This document shows, piece by piece, positions 1 through 9,317 of a DNA stretch of 64,000 nucleotides. The DNA comes from Pseudomonas frederiksbergensis (lineage in GTDB: Bacteria > Pseudomonadota > Gammaproteobacteria > Pseudomonadales > Pseudomonadaceae). The translations under genes were made by a program, and so were the position numbers. The stretch's first letter is position 1, and the number at the start of each line of letters is the position of its first letter. The notes beneath the pieces are model-generated. The model ran no database searches. It was not told where the DNA came from and saw only the letters and a list, made by a program, of their open reading frames with translations. The DNA lies in the NCBI RefSeq assembly GCF_000802155.2, contig NZ_JQGJ02000011.1, positions 62,001-126,000 on the forward strand, in the 5' to 3' direction.

Positions 1-2
1 AA

Positions 3-77
3 GAACTGGCCGAGATCGATCGGTTTGCCCAGGAGGGCGGGATCAACCTGTGGGAAAAGCCTTCGACGGCGCAATAG
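3..77 (+). CDS. 3' end of an unidentified CDS
   Basis: An open frame enters from the left edge and reads 24 codons to a TAG at 75-77, ending in ...INLWEKPSTAQ. Third positions are strongly G/C, as in the coding genes nearby, so a real C-terminus is likely. Too little is present to name the family. It converges on gshA. Confidence 0.45.
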   Translation, partial: ELAEIDRFAQEGGINLWEKPSTAQ

Positions 78-110
78 GTTTAATCCAACCTTAGTGGCAG
101 TACATAACCC

Positions 111-139
111 TGTGGCGAGGAAATAAATCCCCTGGCCAC
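111..139. repeat. REP-like palindrome
   Basis: An imperfect inverted repeat TGTGGCGAGG...CCTGGCCACA with AATAAATC in the loop. The same motif recurs in better-conserved form at 18697 and 23514. It sits in the gap between two convergent genes. Confidence 0.6.
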
Positions 140-178
140 AAATCTGCATTCCCGCGCGGGTCAGTGGGAATGCTTTGG

Positions 179-1762
179 TCAGTTACTGATCGCCAGGATG
201 CTCGCCTGGTACGAACCCACGAACACGTCGAAATCCCCCACCTCGTTCTGCTCCAGTTCGGTTTGCTGGACCAGCGATTTCCGAGCGTTTTCCTCGAACG
301 CAACGTGTTCGTCGGCCGACAAGGGCTCGGCGCGGAAAAACTCGGCGTGGGCCTTGCTCTGGCGCAGGGAGAATTGGGCGAAGCTTTCCTGGTGCTCGGC
401 CATGGCGGCCAGTACCCGGGCGGATGGCGTCAGGGATGGGTCGCGGACTTTTGCCAGTTGGGCGTCCAGCGCCTGGCGATGGTGATCGCTCCCTTGGTTC
501 TGGTCCAGCAGCGCCGCCAGCGGAGCGATTTTTTCCAGCAGTTCCAGCGCCCAGGCTTGCATGTCTACCGACTGGCCCTGGCGCTGCAGTTGCAGGCCAG
601 GCTTGCGGCCTTCCTTGACCACGCTCAGGAAGTTGCTGGTGGCGTTGCTGCACTCGTTGTTTTCCAGTTGCGGGCTGTCATTGAGGCCACAATACAAGAG
701 GAACGCATCGAGGAATCGCGATTCGGTGAGGTCGATGCCCATCGGCAGGAACGGGTTGATGTCCAGGCAACGCACTTCGACGTACTGGATGCCCCGGGCC
801 ATCAGCGCCTGGATCGGCCGCTCGCCGGTGTAGGTCACGCGCTTGGGACGGATGTTGGAGTAGTACTCGTTTTCGATCTGCAGGATGTTGGTGTTGAGCT
901 GCACCCATTCGCCGTTCTGGTGCGTGCCGATCTCGACATACGGCGCGTAGGGCGTCGCCACCGCTTTGCGCAGGCTGTCGGTGTAGCTCGCCAGGTCGTT
1001 GTAGCAAGGCGTCAATCCGGCCTGGGCGTTGCTCTGGTAACCCAGGTCGCTCATGCGCAGGCTGGTGGCGTAGGGCAAGTACAACGTGTCCGGGTCCAAT
1101 TGTTCCAATTGATGCGGCCGGCCACGCAGGAAACCCGCGTCCAGAGCCGGCGAGGCGCCGAACAGGTACATCAGCAGCCAGCTGTAGCGGCGGAAATTAC
1201 GGATCAGCGCGATGTAGGCCGACGACTGGAAATCCCGGTCGCTCAGATCGCTGGCTTCGTCCTGCCGGAGCAAGGGCCAGAGCTTTTCCGGCAGGGAAAA
1301 GTTGTAGTGGATCCCGGCGATGCACTGCATGGTCTTGCCATAACGCAGCGCCAGGCCCTTGCGGTAAACGTACTTGAGTCGCCCGATATTCGAGGTGCCG
1401 TAGTAGGCGATCGGAATTTCTTCTTCAGCCGGCAGCGGGCACGGCATCGAAGGGCTCCACAGGTATTCGTCGCCGAGCTTGCTGTAGACGAACCGGTGGA
1501 TTCTGTCGAGGCTGCGCAGGGTGTCGGCCGGGTTGGCCAGGGCCGGGGTGATGAACTCCAGCAGCGACTCGGAATAGTCGGTGGTGATCTGTTCGTTGGT
1601 CAGCGCCGAGCCCAGGGCCTCGGGATGCGGGGTCTGCGCCAGGCGTCCATCGCCCGTGACGCGCAGGCATTCACGCTCGATACCGTGCAGGCACTGCTCG
1701 AGCAGGGAGAGGTTGGCGCGCTCGCCGAGCAGGGCCAGGCGGCGGTTTAAAAGGTCGCTCAA
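179..1762 (-). CDS. gshA: glutamate-cysteine ligase GshA
   Basis: Catalyses the ATP-dependent joining of L-glutamate and L-cysteine, the first step of glutathione synthesis in the cytoplasm. The protein has the proteobacterial GshA signature near its N-terminus (CLHGIERECLRV) and the ITTDYSESLLEFITP segment that binds substrate. I chose a TTG start at 1762 (527 aa, starting LSDLLNRRLALLG), because AAGGA lies 7 nt upstream of it. A GTG at 1777 is in frame and would add five residues, but it would place that Shine-Dalgarno inside the gene. The reading frame is intact over the length expected of the family. It is transcribed alone, away from the thioesterase/tex pair to its right. Confidence 0.95.
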   Translation of the reverse strand: MSDLLNRRLALLGERANLSLLEQCLHGIERECLRVTGDGRLAQTPHPEALGSALTNEQITTDYSESLLEFITPALANPADTLRSLDRIHRFVYSKLGDEYLWSPSMPCPLPAEEEIPIAYYGTSNIGRLKYVYRKGLALRYGKTMQCIAGIHYNFSLPEKLWPLLRQDEASDLSDRDFQSSAYIALIRNFRRYSWLLMYLFGASPALDAGFLRGRPHQLEQLDPDTLYLPYATSLRMSDLGYQSNAQAGLTPCYNDLASYTDSLRKAVATPYAPYVEIGTHQNGEWVQLNTNILQIENEYYSNIRPKRVTYTGERPIQALMARGIQYVEVRCLDINPFLPMGIDLTESRFLDAFLLYCGLNDSPQLENNECSNATSNFLSVVKEGRKPGLQLQRQGQSVDMQAWALELLEKIAPLAALLDQNQGSDHHRQALDAQLAKVRDPSLTPSARVLAAMAEHQESFAQFSLRQSKAHAEFFRAEPLSADEHVAFEENARKSLVQQTELEQNEVGDFDVFVGSYQASILAISN

Positions 1763-1924
1763 GTTGAATTCCTTCACGCGTCAGTCGCCCCAATATGGGG
1801 GTGGGCAAGACGGTCTACAAGGGTGAAGTTAAAACTGGCGTGTTCGCCTGGTTTCTGTGCGGCCCAAGGCTAATCGCCGCAGTCCCACATGACATCGAAA
1901 TTAACTCAAATCGATGACAGGGAG

Positions 1925-2308
1925 CTATAGGACTGCGAACGTGCCTTGCGCTTTTGCGACCAGCTTGTCGCCTTGCATCACTTCGGCCTCGACCACCAGC
2001 GTGCGCCGGCCCGGGTGGATGACCCGGGCGGTGCACAACACGTCGCCGTCGGACACAGCGCGAATGTAGTTGATCTTGCACTCGATGGTCGCGCTCTGCT
2101 GGTCAAAGCCATGGACACTGGAGCAGGCCAGTCCCATGGCGATGTCCACCAGGCTGAACAGTGCGCCGCCGTGGAGCTTGCCGCCACGATTGCGCAACTC
2201 GGGTTCGAGGCCCAGGGCGACTTGCGCCACCCCATCCCCAAGGCTGTGCAGACGGCAGCCGAGCAGCTTGAAGAACGCGCTCTCCACCAACCCGGCCGGC
2301 GCGTCCAT
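1925..2308 (-). CDS. PaaI-type hotdog thioesterase
   Basis: A 127-residue single hotdog-fold protein. The helix segment GGKLHGGALFSLVDIAMG (about residues 42-59) is the PaaI/YbgC-type acyl-CoA thioesterase motif, and the N-terminus (VESAFFKLLG) fits the PaaI group. The probable role is hydrolysis of an acyl-CoA in the cytoplasm; the substrate cannot be read from sequence. Its ATG overlaps the tex stop by one base (TGATG), so the two genes are very likely cotranscribed and translationally coupled, which is the same pairing I recall from other pseudomonads. Confidence 0.85.
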   Translation of the reverse strand: MDAPAGLVESAFFKLLGCRLHSLGDGVAQVALGLEPELRNRGGKLHGGALFSLVDIAMGLACSSVHGFDQQSATIECKINYIRAVSDGDVLCTARVIHPGRRTLVVEAEVMQGDKLVAKAQGTFAVL

Positions 2309-4632
2309 CAGCGCTTCTTCAATTGCTTGGCGTTGGCGAACAACGAGGCCATGGCGTTGTTGGCCGGGGCCGCGGTGGCGGTTTCCTTGCGTGGCGCGGT
2401 GTTCTGCGACTGGCGCGGCGCGGCGCCTGGGCGAGCACCGCGGGCACCGTCGACTTTCTCGCCTGGCGTGTCGCTCATGCGCATCGACAAGCCAACGCGT
2501 TTGCGCGGGATATCGACTTCCATGACTTTTACTTTCACCACGTCGCCGGCCTTCACGGCTTCGCGCGGATCCTTGATGAATTTTTCCGACAGTGCGGAGA
2601 TGTGGACGAGGCCGTCCTGGTGCACGCCGATGTCGACGAACGCGCCGAAGTTGGTCACGTTGGTCACTACGCCTTCGAGGATCATGCCCGGTTGCAGGTC
2701 CTTGAGGTCCTCGACGCCTTCCTGGAATTCGGCGGTCTTGAATTCCGGACGTGGGTCGCGGCCCGGCTTCTCCAGCTCTTGCAGGATGTCGGTGACGGTG
2801 GGCAGGCCGAAGGTTTCGTCGGTGAATTTCTTCGGATCCAGGCGCTTGAGGAACGCGGCGTCACCGATCAACGAGCGGATGTCGCGGTCGGTCTGGGCGG
2901 CGATGCGTTGCACCAGCGGGTAGGCTTCAGGGTGGACGGCCGAGGAATCGAGCGGGTTGTCGCCGTTCATGACGCGCAGGAAGCCGGCGGCCTGCTCGAA
3001 GGTTTTTTCACCCAGGCGCGGGACTTTCTTCAACGCGGCGCGGGTCTTGAATGCGCCGTGTTCGTCACGGTGGGTGACGATGTTCTGTGCCAGCGTGGCG
3101 TTCAGGCCGGAGATACGTGCCAGCAGCGCCACCGAAGCGGTGTTCACGTCCACGCCCACGGCGTTCACGCAATCCTCCACAACGGCGTCGAGGCCGCGCG
3201 CCAATTTCAGTTGGGACACGTCATGCTGATACTGGCCGACACCGATGGATTTCGGATCGATCTTCACCAGTTCCGCCAATGGATCCTGCAGGCGACGGGC
3301 AATCGACACCGCGCCACGGATCGACACGTCCAGGTCCGGGAATTCCTTAGAGGCCAGTTCCGACGCGGAGTAAACCGACGCGCCGGCCTCGGAGACCATG
3401 ACCTTGGTCATTTTCATGGCTGGGTACTTCTTGATCAGTTCGGCGGCCAACTTGTCAGTCTCGCGGCTGGCGGTGCCGTTGCCGATGGCGATCAGGTCCA
3501 CCGAGTGCTTGGCGCACAGGGCGGCGAGCACGGCGAGGGTCTGGTCCCATTTATTGTGCGGCACGTGCGGGTAGACCGTGGCGTGGTCGAGCAGCTTGCC
3601 GGTGGAATCCACCACCGCCACCTTGCAACCGGTGCGCAGGCCCGGGTCCAGGCCCAGGGTGGCGCGCGGGCCGGCCGGCGCTGCCAGCAGCAAGTCGTGC
3701 AGGTTGTGGGCGAACACGTTGATCGCCTCGGTCTCGGCGTTATCGCGCAGCTCACCGAGCAAGTCGGTTTCCAGGTGGGTGTAGAGCTTGACCTTCCAGG
3801 TCCAGCGCACCACCTCGGCCAGCCATTTGTCGGCGGCGCGGTTCTGGTTCTGGATGCCGAACTGCTGGCCGATCATGCCTTCGCACGGGTGCATGGTCCC
3901 CGGCAATTCCTCGCCGACTTTCAACGCGGTGCTGAGGATGCCTTCGTTGCGACCCCGGAAAATCGCCAGGGCACGGTGGGACGGCATGCTCTTGAGTGGT
4001 TCGTCGTGCTCGAAGTAGTCGCGGAACTTGGCGCCTTCCTCTTCCTTGCCGGCGATGACGCGGGCGCTGAGGATGGCTTCCTGTTTAAGGAAGTTGCGCA
4101 GCTTCTCCAACAGATTGGCGTCTTCGGCGAAACGCTCCATGAGGATGTACTTGGCGCCTTCCAGCGCGGCCTTCACGTCCGCCACGCCTTTTTCGGCATC
4201 GACGAAGCGCGCGGCTTCGGTTTCCGGTGCCAGGCTCGGGTCGTTGAACAGGCCGTCGGCCAGCTCGCCGAGGCCTGCTTCCAGGGCAATCTGGCCCTTC
4301 GTGCGGCGCTTTTGCTTGTAGGGCAGGTACAAGTCTTCGAGGCGGGTCTTGGTGTCGGCCAGCTTGATGTCGCGCTCGAGTTGCGGGGTCAGCTTGCCCT
4401 GCTCCTGGATACTCGCGAGGATGCTGATGCGCCGTTCGTCGAGTTCGCGCAGGTAGCGCAGGCGCTCTTCCAGATGACGCAACTGGGTGTCATCGAGGCT
4501 GCCTGTCACTTCTTTCCGGTAACGGGCGATGAAAGGGACCGTGGAGCCTTCATCGAGTAGCGCGACGGCCGCTTCGACCTGTTGTGGGCGGACGCCGAGT
4601 TCCTCGGCGATGCGGCTGTTGATGCTGTCCAT
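2308..4632 (-). CDS. tex: Tex family RNA-binding transcription accessory protein
   Basis: A 774-aa Tex protein. The N-terminus has the Tex helical bundle (STVPFIARYRKE). The middle holds the YqgF/RNase H-like region (LGLDPGLRTGCKVAVVD) and helix-hairpin-helix repeats (VDVNTASVALLARISGL), and the end is an S1 RNA-binding domain (GVVTNVTNFGAFVDIGVHQD) followed by a basic tail. Tex proteins act on transcription complexes and nucleic acid in the cytoplasm. The start is the ATG at 4632 (MDSINSRIAEELG) with AGGTGG just upstream. A TTG 15 bases further out is possible but lacks its own ribosome site. It is followed with a one-base overlap by the thioesterase gene. Confidence 0.95.
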   Translation of the reverse strand: MDSINSRIAEELGVRPQQVEAAVALLDEGSTVPFIARYRKEVTGSLDDTQLRHLEERLRYLRELDERRISILASIQEQGKLTPQLERDIKLADTKTRLEDLYLPYKQKRRTKGQIALEAGLGELADGLFNDPSLAPETEAARFVDAEKGVADVKAALEGAKYILMERFAEDANLLEKLRNFLKQEAILSARVIAGKEEEGAKFRDYFEHDEPLKSMPSHRALAIFRGRNEGILSTALKVGEELPGTMHPCEGMIGQQFGIQNQNRAADKWLAEVVRWTWKVKLYTHLETDLLGELRDNAETEAINVFAHNLHDLLLAAPAGPRATLGLDPGLRTGCKVAVVDSTGKLLDHATVYPHVPHNKWDQTLAVLAALCAKHSVDLIAIGNGTASRETDKLAAELIKKYPAMKMTKVMVSEAGASVYSASELASKEFPDLDVSIRGAVSIARRLQDPLAELVKIDPKSIGVGQYQHDVSQLKLARGLDAVVEDCVNAVGVDVNTASVALLARISGLNATLAQNIVTHRDEHGAFKTRAALKKVPRLGEKTFEQAAGFLRVMNGDNPLDSSAVHPEAYPLVQRIAAQTDRDIRSLIGDAAFLKRLDPKKFTDETFGLPTVTDILQELEKPGRDPRPEFKTAEFQEGVEDLKDLQPGMILEGVVTNVTNFGAFVDIGVHQDGLVHISALSEKFIKDPREAVKAGDVVKVKVMEVDIPRKRVGLSMRMSDTPGEKVDGARGARPGAAPRQSQNTAPRKETATAAPANNAMASLFANAKQLKKR

Positions 4633-4987
4633 AAAACCACCTGACAAATTGTGAAATCAGGCTCGCCGCCGCGCAAATCGGGCTCGGCAAGACTGGTTGA
4701 GCGGCCTGGCATGCGCCGCTGCCTGGGTCAAAAGGCTGCCTGTTGACCCGCGAAATTCAAAAAGTGCTGCCTGGCCAGGGGTAAAAGTGTTGCGCCGGTT
4801 CAGCGATCCGGCCCGGTCCTGGCACAAAGGCCGCGCATTATAACCAGCGTTCCGCCGTTAGGGTGCGTCGTGCCCGCAGGCTGGATCAGTGGAATGCTGG
4901 AGATAGGCGAAAAATCTGCTAACAATGCACACGGTACGCACAGCGGCAGCTAGGCCATAATGCGCGCCGAGATCAAAGGAGCTTCCT
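4633..4987. other. divergent intergenic region, tex/ompR
   Basis: A 355-bp gap between divergently transcribed tex and ompR. I see no credible ORF. It must carry the promoters of both transcripts. The AAAGGAGCTTCCT just before 4988 is the ompR ribosome site. Confidence 0.6.
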
Positions 4988-5728
4988 ATGAGCAGCACCG
5001 CACAAACTGCTGAAGGCGAAAAAATTCTGATTGTTGACGACGATCCTGGGCTGAGCAGCCTGCTGGAGCGCTTTTTTGTCAGCAAGGGCTACCGAGCCCG
5101 CACCGTACCGAACACCGAGCAGATGGACCGTCTGCTGGCCCGGGAGGTTTTCAACCTGGTGGTCCTCGACCTGATGCTGCCTGGTGAAGACGGCCTTACC
5201 GCCTGTCGTCGCCTGCGTGGCGCGAACAACCAGATCCCGATCATCATGCTGACCGCCAAGGGCGACGAGCTGAGCCGTATCAAGGGCCTGGAGCTGGGCG
5301 CCGACGATTACCTGGCCAAGCCGTTCAACCCGGACGAGCTGATGGCGCGGGTCAAGGCGGTCTTGCGTCGCCAGTCGGCGCCGGTGCCAGGCGCGCCGGG
5401 CAGCGAAGACGAGAGCGTGACCTTCGGCGACTATGAACTGTCGTTGGCCACTCGCGAGCTGAAGCGTGGCGACGAGATCCACATGCTTACCACCGGTGAA
5501 TTCGCCGTGCTCAAGGCCTTGGTGATGAACGCTCGCCAGCCGCTCACGCGGGACAAGCTGATGAACCTGGCCCGTGGCCGCGAGTGGGATGCGCTGGAGC
5601 GCTCCATCGACGTGCAGATTTCCCGTCTGCGCCGGATGATCGAGCCCGATCCATCCAAGCCGCGTTATATCCAGACCGTCTGGGGCGTAGGTTACGTATT
5701 CGTGCCGGATGGCGCCGCCGGAAAGTGA
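4988..5728 (+). CDS. ompR: two-component response regulator OmpR
   Basis: A 246-aa OmpR/PhoB-class regulator. The receiver domain (about residues 10-125) has the acidic pair in ILIVDDDPG, the phosphoacceptor Asp61 in VVLDLMLPGEDG, the conserved Lys in LAKPFNPDEL, and a C-terminal winged helix (residues 145-240) ending RYIQTVWGVGYVFVPDG. It is expected to bind DNA after phosphorylation by EnvZ, whose gene lies 111 bp downstream on the same strand. The start is supported by AAAGGAG 8 nt before the ATG. The family commonly governs osmotic and envelope genes; the regulon here is unknown. Confidence 0.96.
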   Translation: MSSTAQTAEGEKILIVDDDPGLSSLLERFFVSKGYRARTVPNTEQMDRLLAREVFNLVVLDLMLPGEDGLTACRRLRGANNQIPIIMLTAKGDELSRIKGLELGADDYLAKPFNPDELMARVKAVLRRQSAPVPGAPGSEDESVTFGDYELSLATRELKRGDEIHMLTTGEFAVLKALVMNARQPLTRDKLMNLARGREWDALERSIDVQISRLRRMIEPDPSKPRYIQTVWGVGYVFVPDGAAGK

Positions 5729-5739
5729 TCGGCGATTTG

Positions 5740-5822
5740 TAGGAGCGGGTAGCCTGGCTGGTTGAAGTCTTTTCCAGGCGACTCGCGGTCCGTCATTGTG
5801 CGAGCATCGCTCGCTCCTGCAA
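5740..5822. repeat. REP-like palindrome between ompR and envZ
   Basis: GTAGGAGCGGG at one end and GAGCATCGCTCGCTCCTGC at the other flank a less symmetric centre, filling most of the ompR-envZ gap. It belongs to the GGAGCGAGC...GCTCGCTCC class of Pseudomonas repeats seen again at 33116. A structured repeat here may tune envZ expression relative to ompR. Confidence 0.55.
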
Positions 5823-5839
5823 GTGTGTAGCGGCTATTC

Positions 5840-7153
5840 ATGAAAACCCCCGTTTGGTTCCCCCAGAGTTTTTTCTCCCGCACCCTCTGGCTGGTGCTCA
5901 TTGTCGTGCTTTTTTCCAAGGCGCTGACGCTGGTCTACCTGCTGATGAACGAAGATGTGCTGGTGGACCGTCAATACAGTCACGGCGTTGCCTTGACCTT
6001 GCGAGCCTACTGGGCGGCAGACGAAACCAATCGGGCGAAGATCGCCGAGGCGGCCACATTGATCCGGGTGGTCGGTGCCGGTGTACCGGAAGGCGAGCAG
6101 CACTGGCCGTACAGCGAGATCTATCAGCGGCAGATGCAGGCCGAGCTGGGTGCCGACACCGAGGTACGATTGCGCATGCATTCGCCGCCGGCCTTGTGGG
6201 TCCGCGCTCCAAGCCTGGGGGATGGTTGGCTGAAGGTTCCGCTGTACCCTCATCCGTTGCGTGGCCAGAAAATCTGGAACGTGCTGGGCTGGTTCCTGGC
6301 GATCGGTCTGTTATCGACAGCTTCGGCATGGATCTTCGTCAGCCAGCTCAACCAACCGCTCAAGCGCCTGGTCTACGCCGCCCGGCAGCTGGGGCAGGGG
6401 CGTAGCGTACGGTTGCCGATCAGCGACACGCCCAGTGAGATGACGGAGGTGTACCGCGCCTTCAACCAGATGGCCGAGGATGTCGAGCAGGCCGGACGCG
6501 AGCGTGAGCTGATGCTTGCGGGTGTCTCCCATGACTTGCGCACGCCCCTGACCCGATTGCGGCTTTCTTTGGAATTGATGGGCGAGCACACCGACCTGAC
6601 CGACGAAATGGTCCGTGACATTGAAGACATGGACGCGATTCTCGACCAGTTCCTGGCGTTCATTCGAGACGGTCGTGATGAGTCGGTGGAAGAAGTCGAC
6701 CTCAGCGACCTTGTCCGGGAGGTGGCTGCGCCCTATAACCAGAACGAAGAGAAGGTCCACCTGCGCCTGGAACCGATCCAGCCATTTCCGTTACGTCGCG
6801 TATCGATGAAGCGCTTGCTGAACAACCTGATTGGCAACGCCCTGAACCATGCCGGCACCGGTGTGGAGGTTGCTGCCTACGTATCCGGCGATACCAGCGC
6901 GCCCTACGTCGTGCTGAGCGTCATGGACCGAGGCGCCGGCATCGATCCGTCGGAGTTGGAGGCGATCTTCAATCCATTCACCCGGGGTGATCGTGCCCGA
7001 GGCGGTAAGGGCACTGGGCTGGGCCTGGCGATCGTCAAGCGTATCGCCTCGATGCACGGCGGCAACGTCGAGCTGCGCAACCGAGTCGGTGGCGGGCTGG
7101 AAGCGAGGGTGCGGCTGCCGTTGGGCTTGATGCTGCCTCGGGATGCGGTGTAG
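5840..7153 (+). CDS. envZ: osmosensor histidine kinase EnvZ
   Basis: A 437-aa inner-membrane sensor kinase. A first membrane segment lies at about residues 12-35 (TLWLVLIVVLFSKALTLVYL) and a second near 145-165 (VLGWFLAIGLLSTASAW), with a periplasmic loop between. They are followed by a HAMP domain, the H box SHDLRTPLTRLRLSLE with the phosphorylated His231, an N box (LLNNLIGNALNHAG) and a G box (GKGTGLGLAIVKRI). It phosphorylates and dephosphorylates OmpR encoded just upstream. The start is an ATG with a weak upstream ribosome site, preceded by a REP-like element. Confidence 0.95.
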   Translation: MKTPVWFPQSFFSRTLWLVLIVVLFSKALTLVYLLMNEDVLVDRQYSHGVALTLRAYWAADETNRAKIAEAATLIRVVGAGVPEGEQHWPYSEIYQRQMQAELGADTEVRLRMHSPPALWVRAPSLGDGWLKVPLYPHPLRGQKIWNVLGWFLAIGLLSTASAWIFVSQLNQPLKRLVYAARQLGQGRSVRLPISDTPSEMTEVYRAFNQMAEDVEQAGRERELMLAGVSHDLRTPLTRLRLSLELMGEHTDLTDEMVRDIEDMDAILDQFLAFIRDGRDESVEEVDLSDLVREVAAPYNQNEEKVHLRLEPIQPFPLRRVSMKRLLNNLIGNALNHAGTGVEVAAYVSGDTSAPYVVLSVMDRGAGIDPSELEAIFNPFTRGDRARGGKGTGLGLAIVKRIASMHGGNVELRNRVGGGLEARVRLPLGLMLPRDAV

Positions 7154-7178
7154 CGACTCTCTCAAGTCAGGCAGCAAA

Positions 7179-7205
7179 CCTGTGGAAGCAAGCTTGCTCC
7201 CGCAG
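7179..7205. repeat. REP-like element
   Basis: CTGTGGAAGCAAGCTTGCTCCCGCAG, an imperfect palindrome in the gap between convergent envZ and rimK. The same GCAAGCTTGC core recurs at 52840 and 58730. Confidence 0.6.
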
Positions 7206-7217
7206 TAATTAAATGGA

Positions 7218-8123
7218 TCAACCCTTGCCCTTGGTCCGGGTCATGTTCGGCCCACCATTCTTTTCCAGGTGCTCGATGATGATCCCCGCCACGTTTTTGC
7301 TGGTGGTGGTCTCGATGCCTTCCAGGCCTGGCGAAGAGTTGACCTCCATCACCAGCGGTCCGTGATTGGATCGCAGGATGTCCACGCCAGCTACCGCCAG
7401 CCCCATGACCTTGGCCGCACGCAGGGCGGTCATGCGTTCTTCCGGGGTGATCTTGATCAAACTGGCGCTACCGCCGCGATGCAGGTTGGAGCGAAATTCC
7501 CCTGGCCTGGCCTGGCGCTTCATCGAGGCGATCACCTTGTCGCCGACCACGAAGCAACGAATGTCGGCGCCGCCGGCTTCCTTGATGTACTCCTGGACCA
7601 TGATGTTCTGCTTCAGGCCCATGAACGCTTCGATCACCGACTCCGCCGCCGTCGCGGTTTCACACAGCACCACGCCAATGCCTTGGGTGCCCTCCAGCAC
7701 CTTGATCACCAGAGGCGCGCCATTGACCATGGCGATGAGGTCGGGAATGTCATCCGGGGAGTGGGCGAAGCCGGTCACGGGCAAGCCGATACCGCGCCGA
7801 GACAGCAATTGCAGCGAGCGCAGCTTGTCTCGCGAGCGGGCAATCGCGACGGATTCATTGAGGGGATACACACCCATCATTTCGAACTGGCGCAGCACCG
7901 CACAACCGTAGAAGGTCACCGATGCGCCGATGCGCGGAATCACCGCATCGAAGCCTTCCAGGGGTTTGCCGCGGTAATGGATCTGCGGCTTGTGGCTGGC
8001 GATGTTCATGTAGGCGCGCAGGGTATCGATCACCACCATTTCATGGCCACGTTCGGTCCCGGCTTCAACGAGACGACGAGTGGAATACAGACGCGGATTT
8101 CGCGACAGCACAGCGATCTTCAT
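7218..8123 (-). CDS. rimK: RimK, ribosomal protein S6 glutamate ligase
   Basis: A 301-aa ATP-grasp ligase. RimK adds glutamate residues to the C-terminus of ribosomal protein S6, and in Pseudomonas it is linked to translational control of motility and virulence traits. Visible features are the N-terminal MKIAVLSRNPRLYSTRRL, the ATP-grasp lysine loop PLVIKVLEGTQGIGVVL, and the metal site MEVNSSPGLEGIE near the C-terminus. The start ATG overlaps the stop of the upstream protease-like gene by 4 bp (ATGA), so the two are translationally coupled. Confidence 0.95.
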   Translation of the reverse strand: MKIAVLSRNPRLYSTRRLVEAGTERGHEMVVIDTLRAYMNIASHKPQIHYRGKPLEGFDAVIPRIGASVTFYGCAVLRQFEMMGVYPLNESVAIARSRDKLRSLQLLSRRGIGLPVTGFAHSPDDIPDLIAMVNGAPLVIKVLEGTQGIGVVLCETATAAESVIEAFMGLKQNIMVQEYIKEAGGADIRCFVVGDKVIASMKRQARPGEFRSNLHRGGSASLIKITPEERMTALRAAKVMGLAVAGVDILRSNHGPLVMEVNSSPGLEGIETTTSKNVAGIIIEHLEKNGGPNMTRTKGKG

Positions 8124-8602
8124 GCAACACCTGTGGCAGAGGTAGTGGACACCGGGAATGCCGGCTTGTCTTGAACGTATTTGATGCCTGGATTGACCAC
8201 CAATTGGCCGTCAATCAAGGCTTTGGAACCCAGCAACAGGCGATAGCGCATGGATTTGCGGCAGGCGAGGGTGAATTCGACCCGCCAGAACCGATCGCCC
8301 AGTGCCAACGTGGTGCTGATCACGTAGCGGACCTGGGCGTGGCCGTTGGAACTCTTGATGGTCTTGCGCGCCACCAGCGGCGCTTCGCAACGGCGATGAC
8401 GCAGTTGTACGACGGTGCCAAGGTGTGCGGTGAAGCGCACCCATTTTTCGCCGTCACGCTCGAACGGTTCGATGTCGGTGGCATGCAGGCTGGAGGTGCT
8501 GGCGCCAGTGTCGATTTTCGCCCGCAGCCCCGCGACTCCCAGGTCCGGGAGCGCCACCCATTCGCGCAGACCGACGACGGTCAGATGGTCAAAAGTCTTC
8601 AA
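8120..8602 (-). CDS. rimB: RimB-type retropepsin-like protease
   Basis: About 160 residues of the RimK-associated ATP-dependent zinc protease/retropepsin-like family. The diagnostic motif is AKIDTGASTSSLHA (Asp-Thr-Gly-Ala) near residue 28. The family is found next to rimK and is reported to modulate RimK activity. I prefer the TTG at 8602 (LKTFDHLTVVGLREW) because CAGG sits about 8 nt upstream. A TTG nine bases earlier is in frame but overlaps that site. Its stop overlaps the rimK start (ATGA). Confidence 0.88.
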   Translation of the reverse strand: MKTFDHLTVVGLREWVALPDLGVAGLRAKIDTGASTSSLHATDIEPFERDGEKWVRFTAHLGTVVQLRHRRCEAPLVARKTIKSSNGHAQVRYVISTTLALGDRFWRVEFTLACRKSMRYRLLLGSKALIDGQLVVNPGIKYVQDKPAFPVSTTSATGVA

Positions 8603-8837
8603 ATAAAACAACCTGAAATTGGCACATCGGATAGCGGACTCCGCGAATCGCGGTATTCACGCAGAATAATCACAAAATGGCGACAGTTATCTACGTACTT
8701 GTTTGCAGGTGTAACCGTTACCGACGCATGCCGTGCGAACGGTGGGGTCGGCGGGCATTCTATCCGTCGGGACGGATTCGTGCGCCCGACAAAAACGGTA
8801 GTACAGTTCCAGCTATTGGTTAGAAAGAGGAATCGCA

Positions 8838-9242
8838 GTGGCACAAAAAAGCGAAGAGGATGACAAGGTCCGTCTCGATAAATGGTTGTGGGCGGCACGA
8901 TTCTACAAGACCCGAGCCTTGGCCAAGGCCGCCATTGAAAGCGGCAAGGTCCATCACCGGGGCGAGCGTTGCAAGCCTGGCAAAGAGCCACGTGTTGGTG
9001 ATGAATACGTCATCCGCACGGGCTTCGACGAAAAAACCGTCATCGTCGAAGCCCTGTCAATCGTGCGTCGCGGCGCGCCAGAAGCGCAGACGCTCTATCG
9101 CGAAACCGAGGCCAGTATTGCCAAGCGTGAAGCCGCGGCCGCGCAACGCAAGGCCGGGGCCCTGGGCGTGAGCACCGATGGCAAGCCCAGCAAGAAGCAA
9201 CGGCGGGACCTGTTCAAGTTCCATGGAAGCAACAGCGAATAG
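8838..9242 (+). CDS. hslR: heat shock protein 15, S4 domain RNA-binding
   Basis: A 134-aa Hsp15. It binds stalled 50S subunits carrying nascent chains through an N-terminal S4 domain (VRLDKWLWAARFYKTRALA, then SGKVHHRGERCKPG), followed by a basic, alanine-rich C-terminal tail ending KKQRRDLFKFHG. It starts with GTG, preceded by AGAGGAA at a normal distance. It lies 75 bp before hslO (Hsp33), so two heat-shock genes run together, and it is divergent from rimBK. Confidence 0.93.
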   Translation: MAQKSEEDDKVRLDKWLWAARFYKTRALAKAAIESGKVHHRGERCKPGKEPRVGDEYVIRTGFDEKTVIVEALSIVRRGAPEAQTLYRETEASIAKREAAAAQRKAGALGVSTDGKPSKKQRRDLFKFHGSNSE

Positions 9243-9317
9243 GCCTTGCTTGGAACCCACCCTGAATGCCCATAAAATGCCCGTCATTAATTGCCATCAC
9301 CTCAGATACCAGACCCT

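Noticed and set aside
2323..4560. A 745-codon plus-strand frame opposite tex
   Set aside because: It is the high-GC shadow of tex with no ribosome site and no family resemblance.
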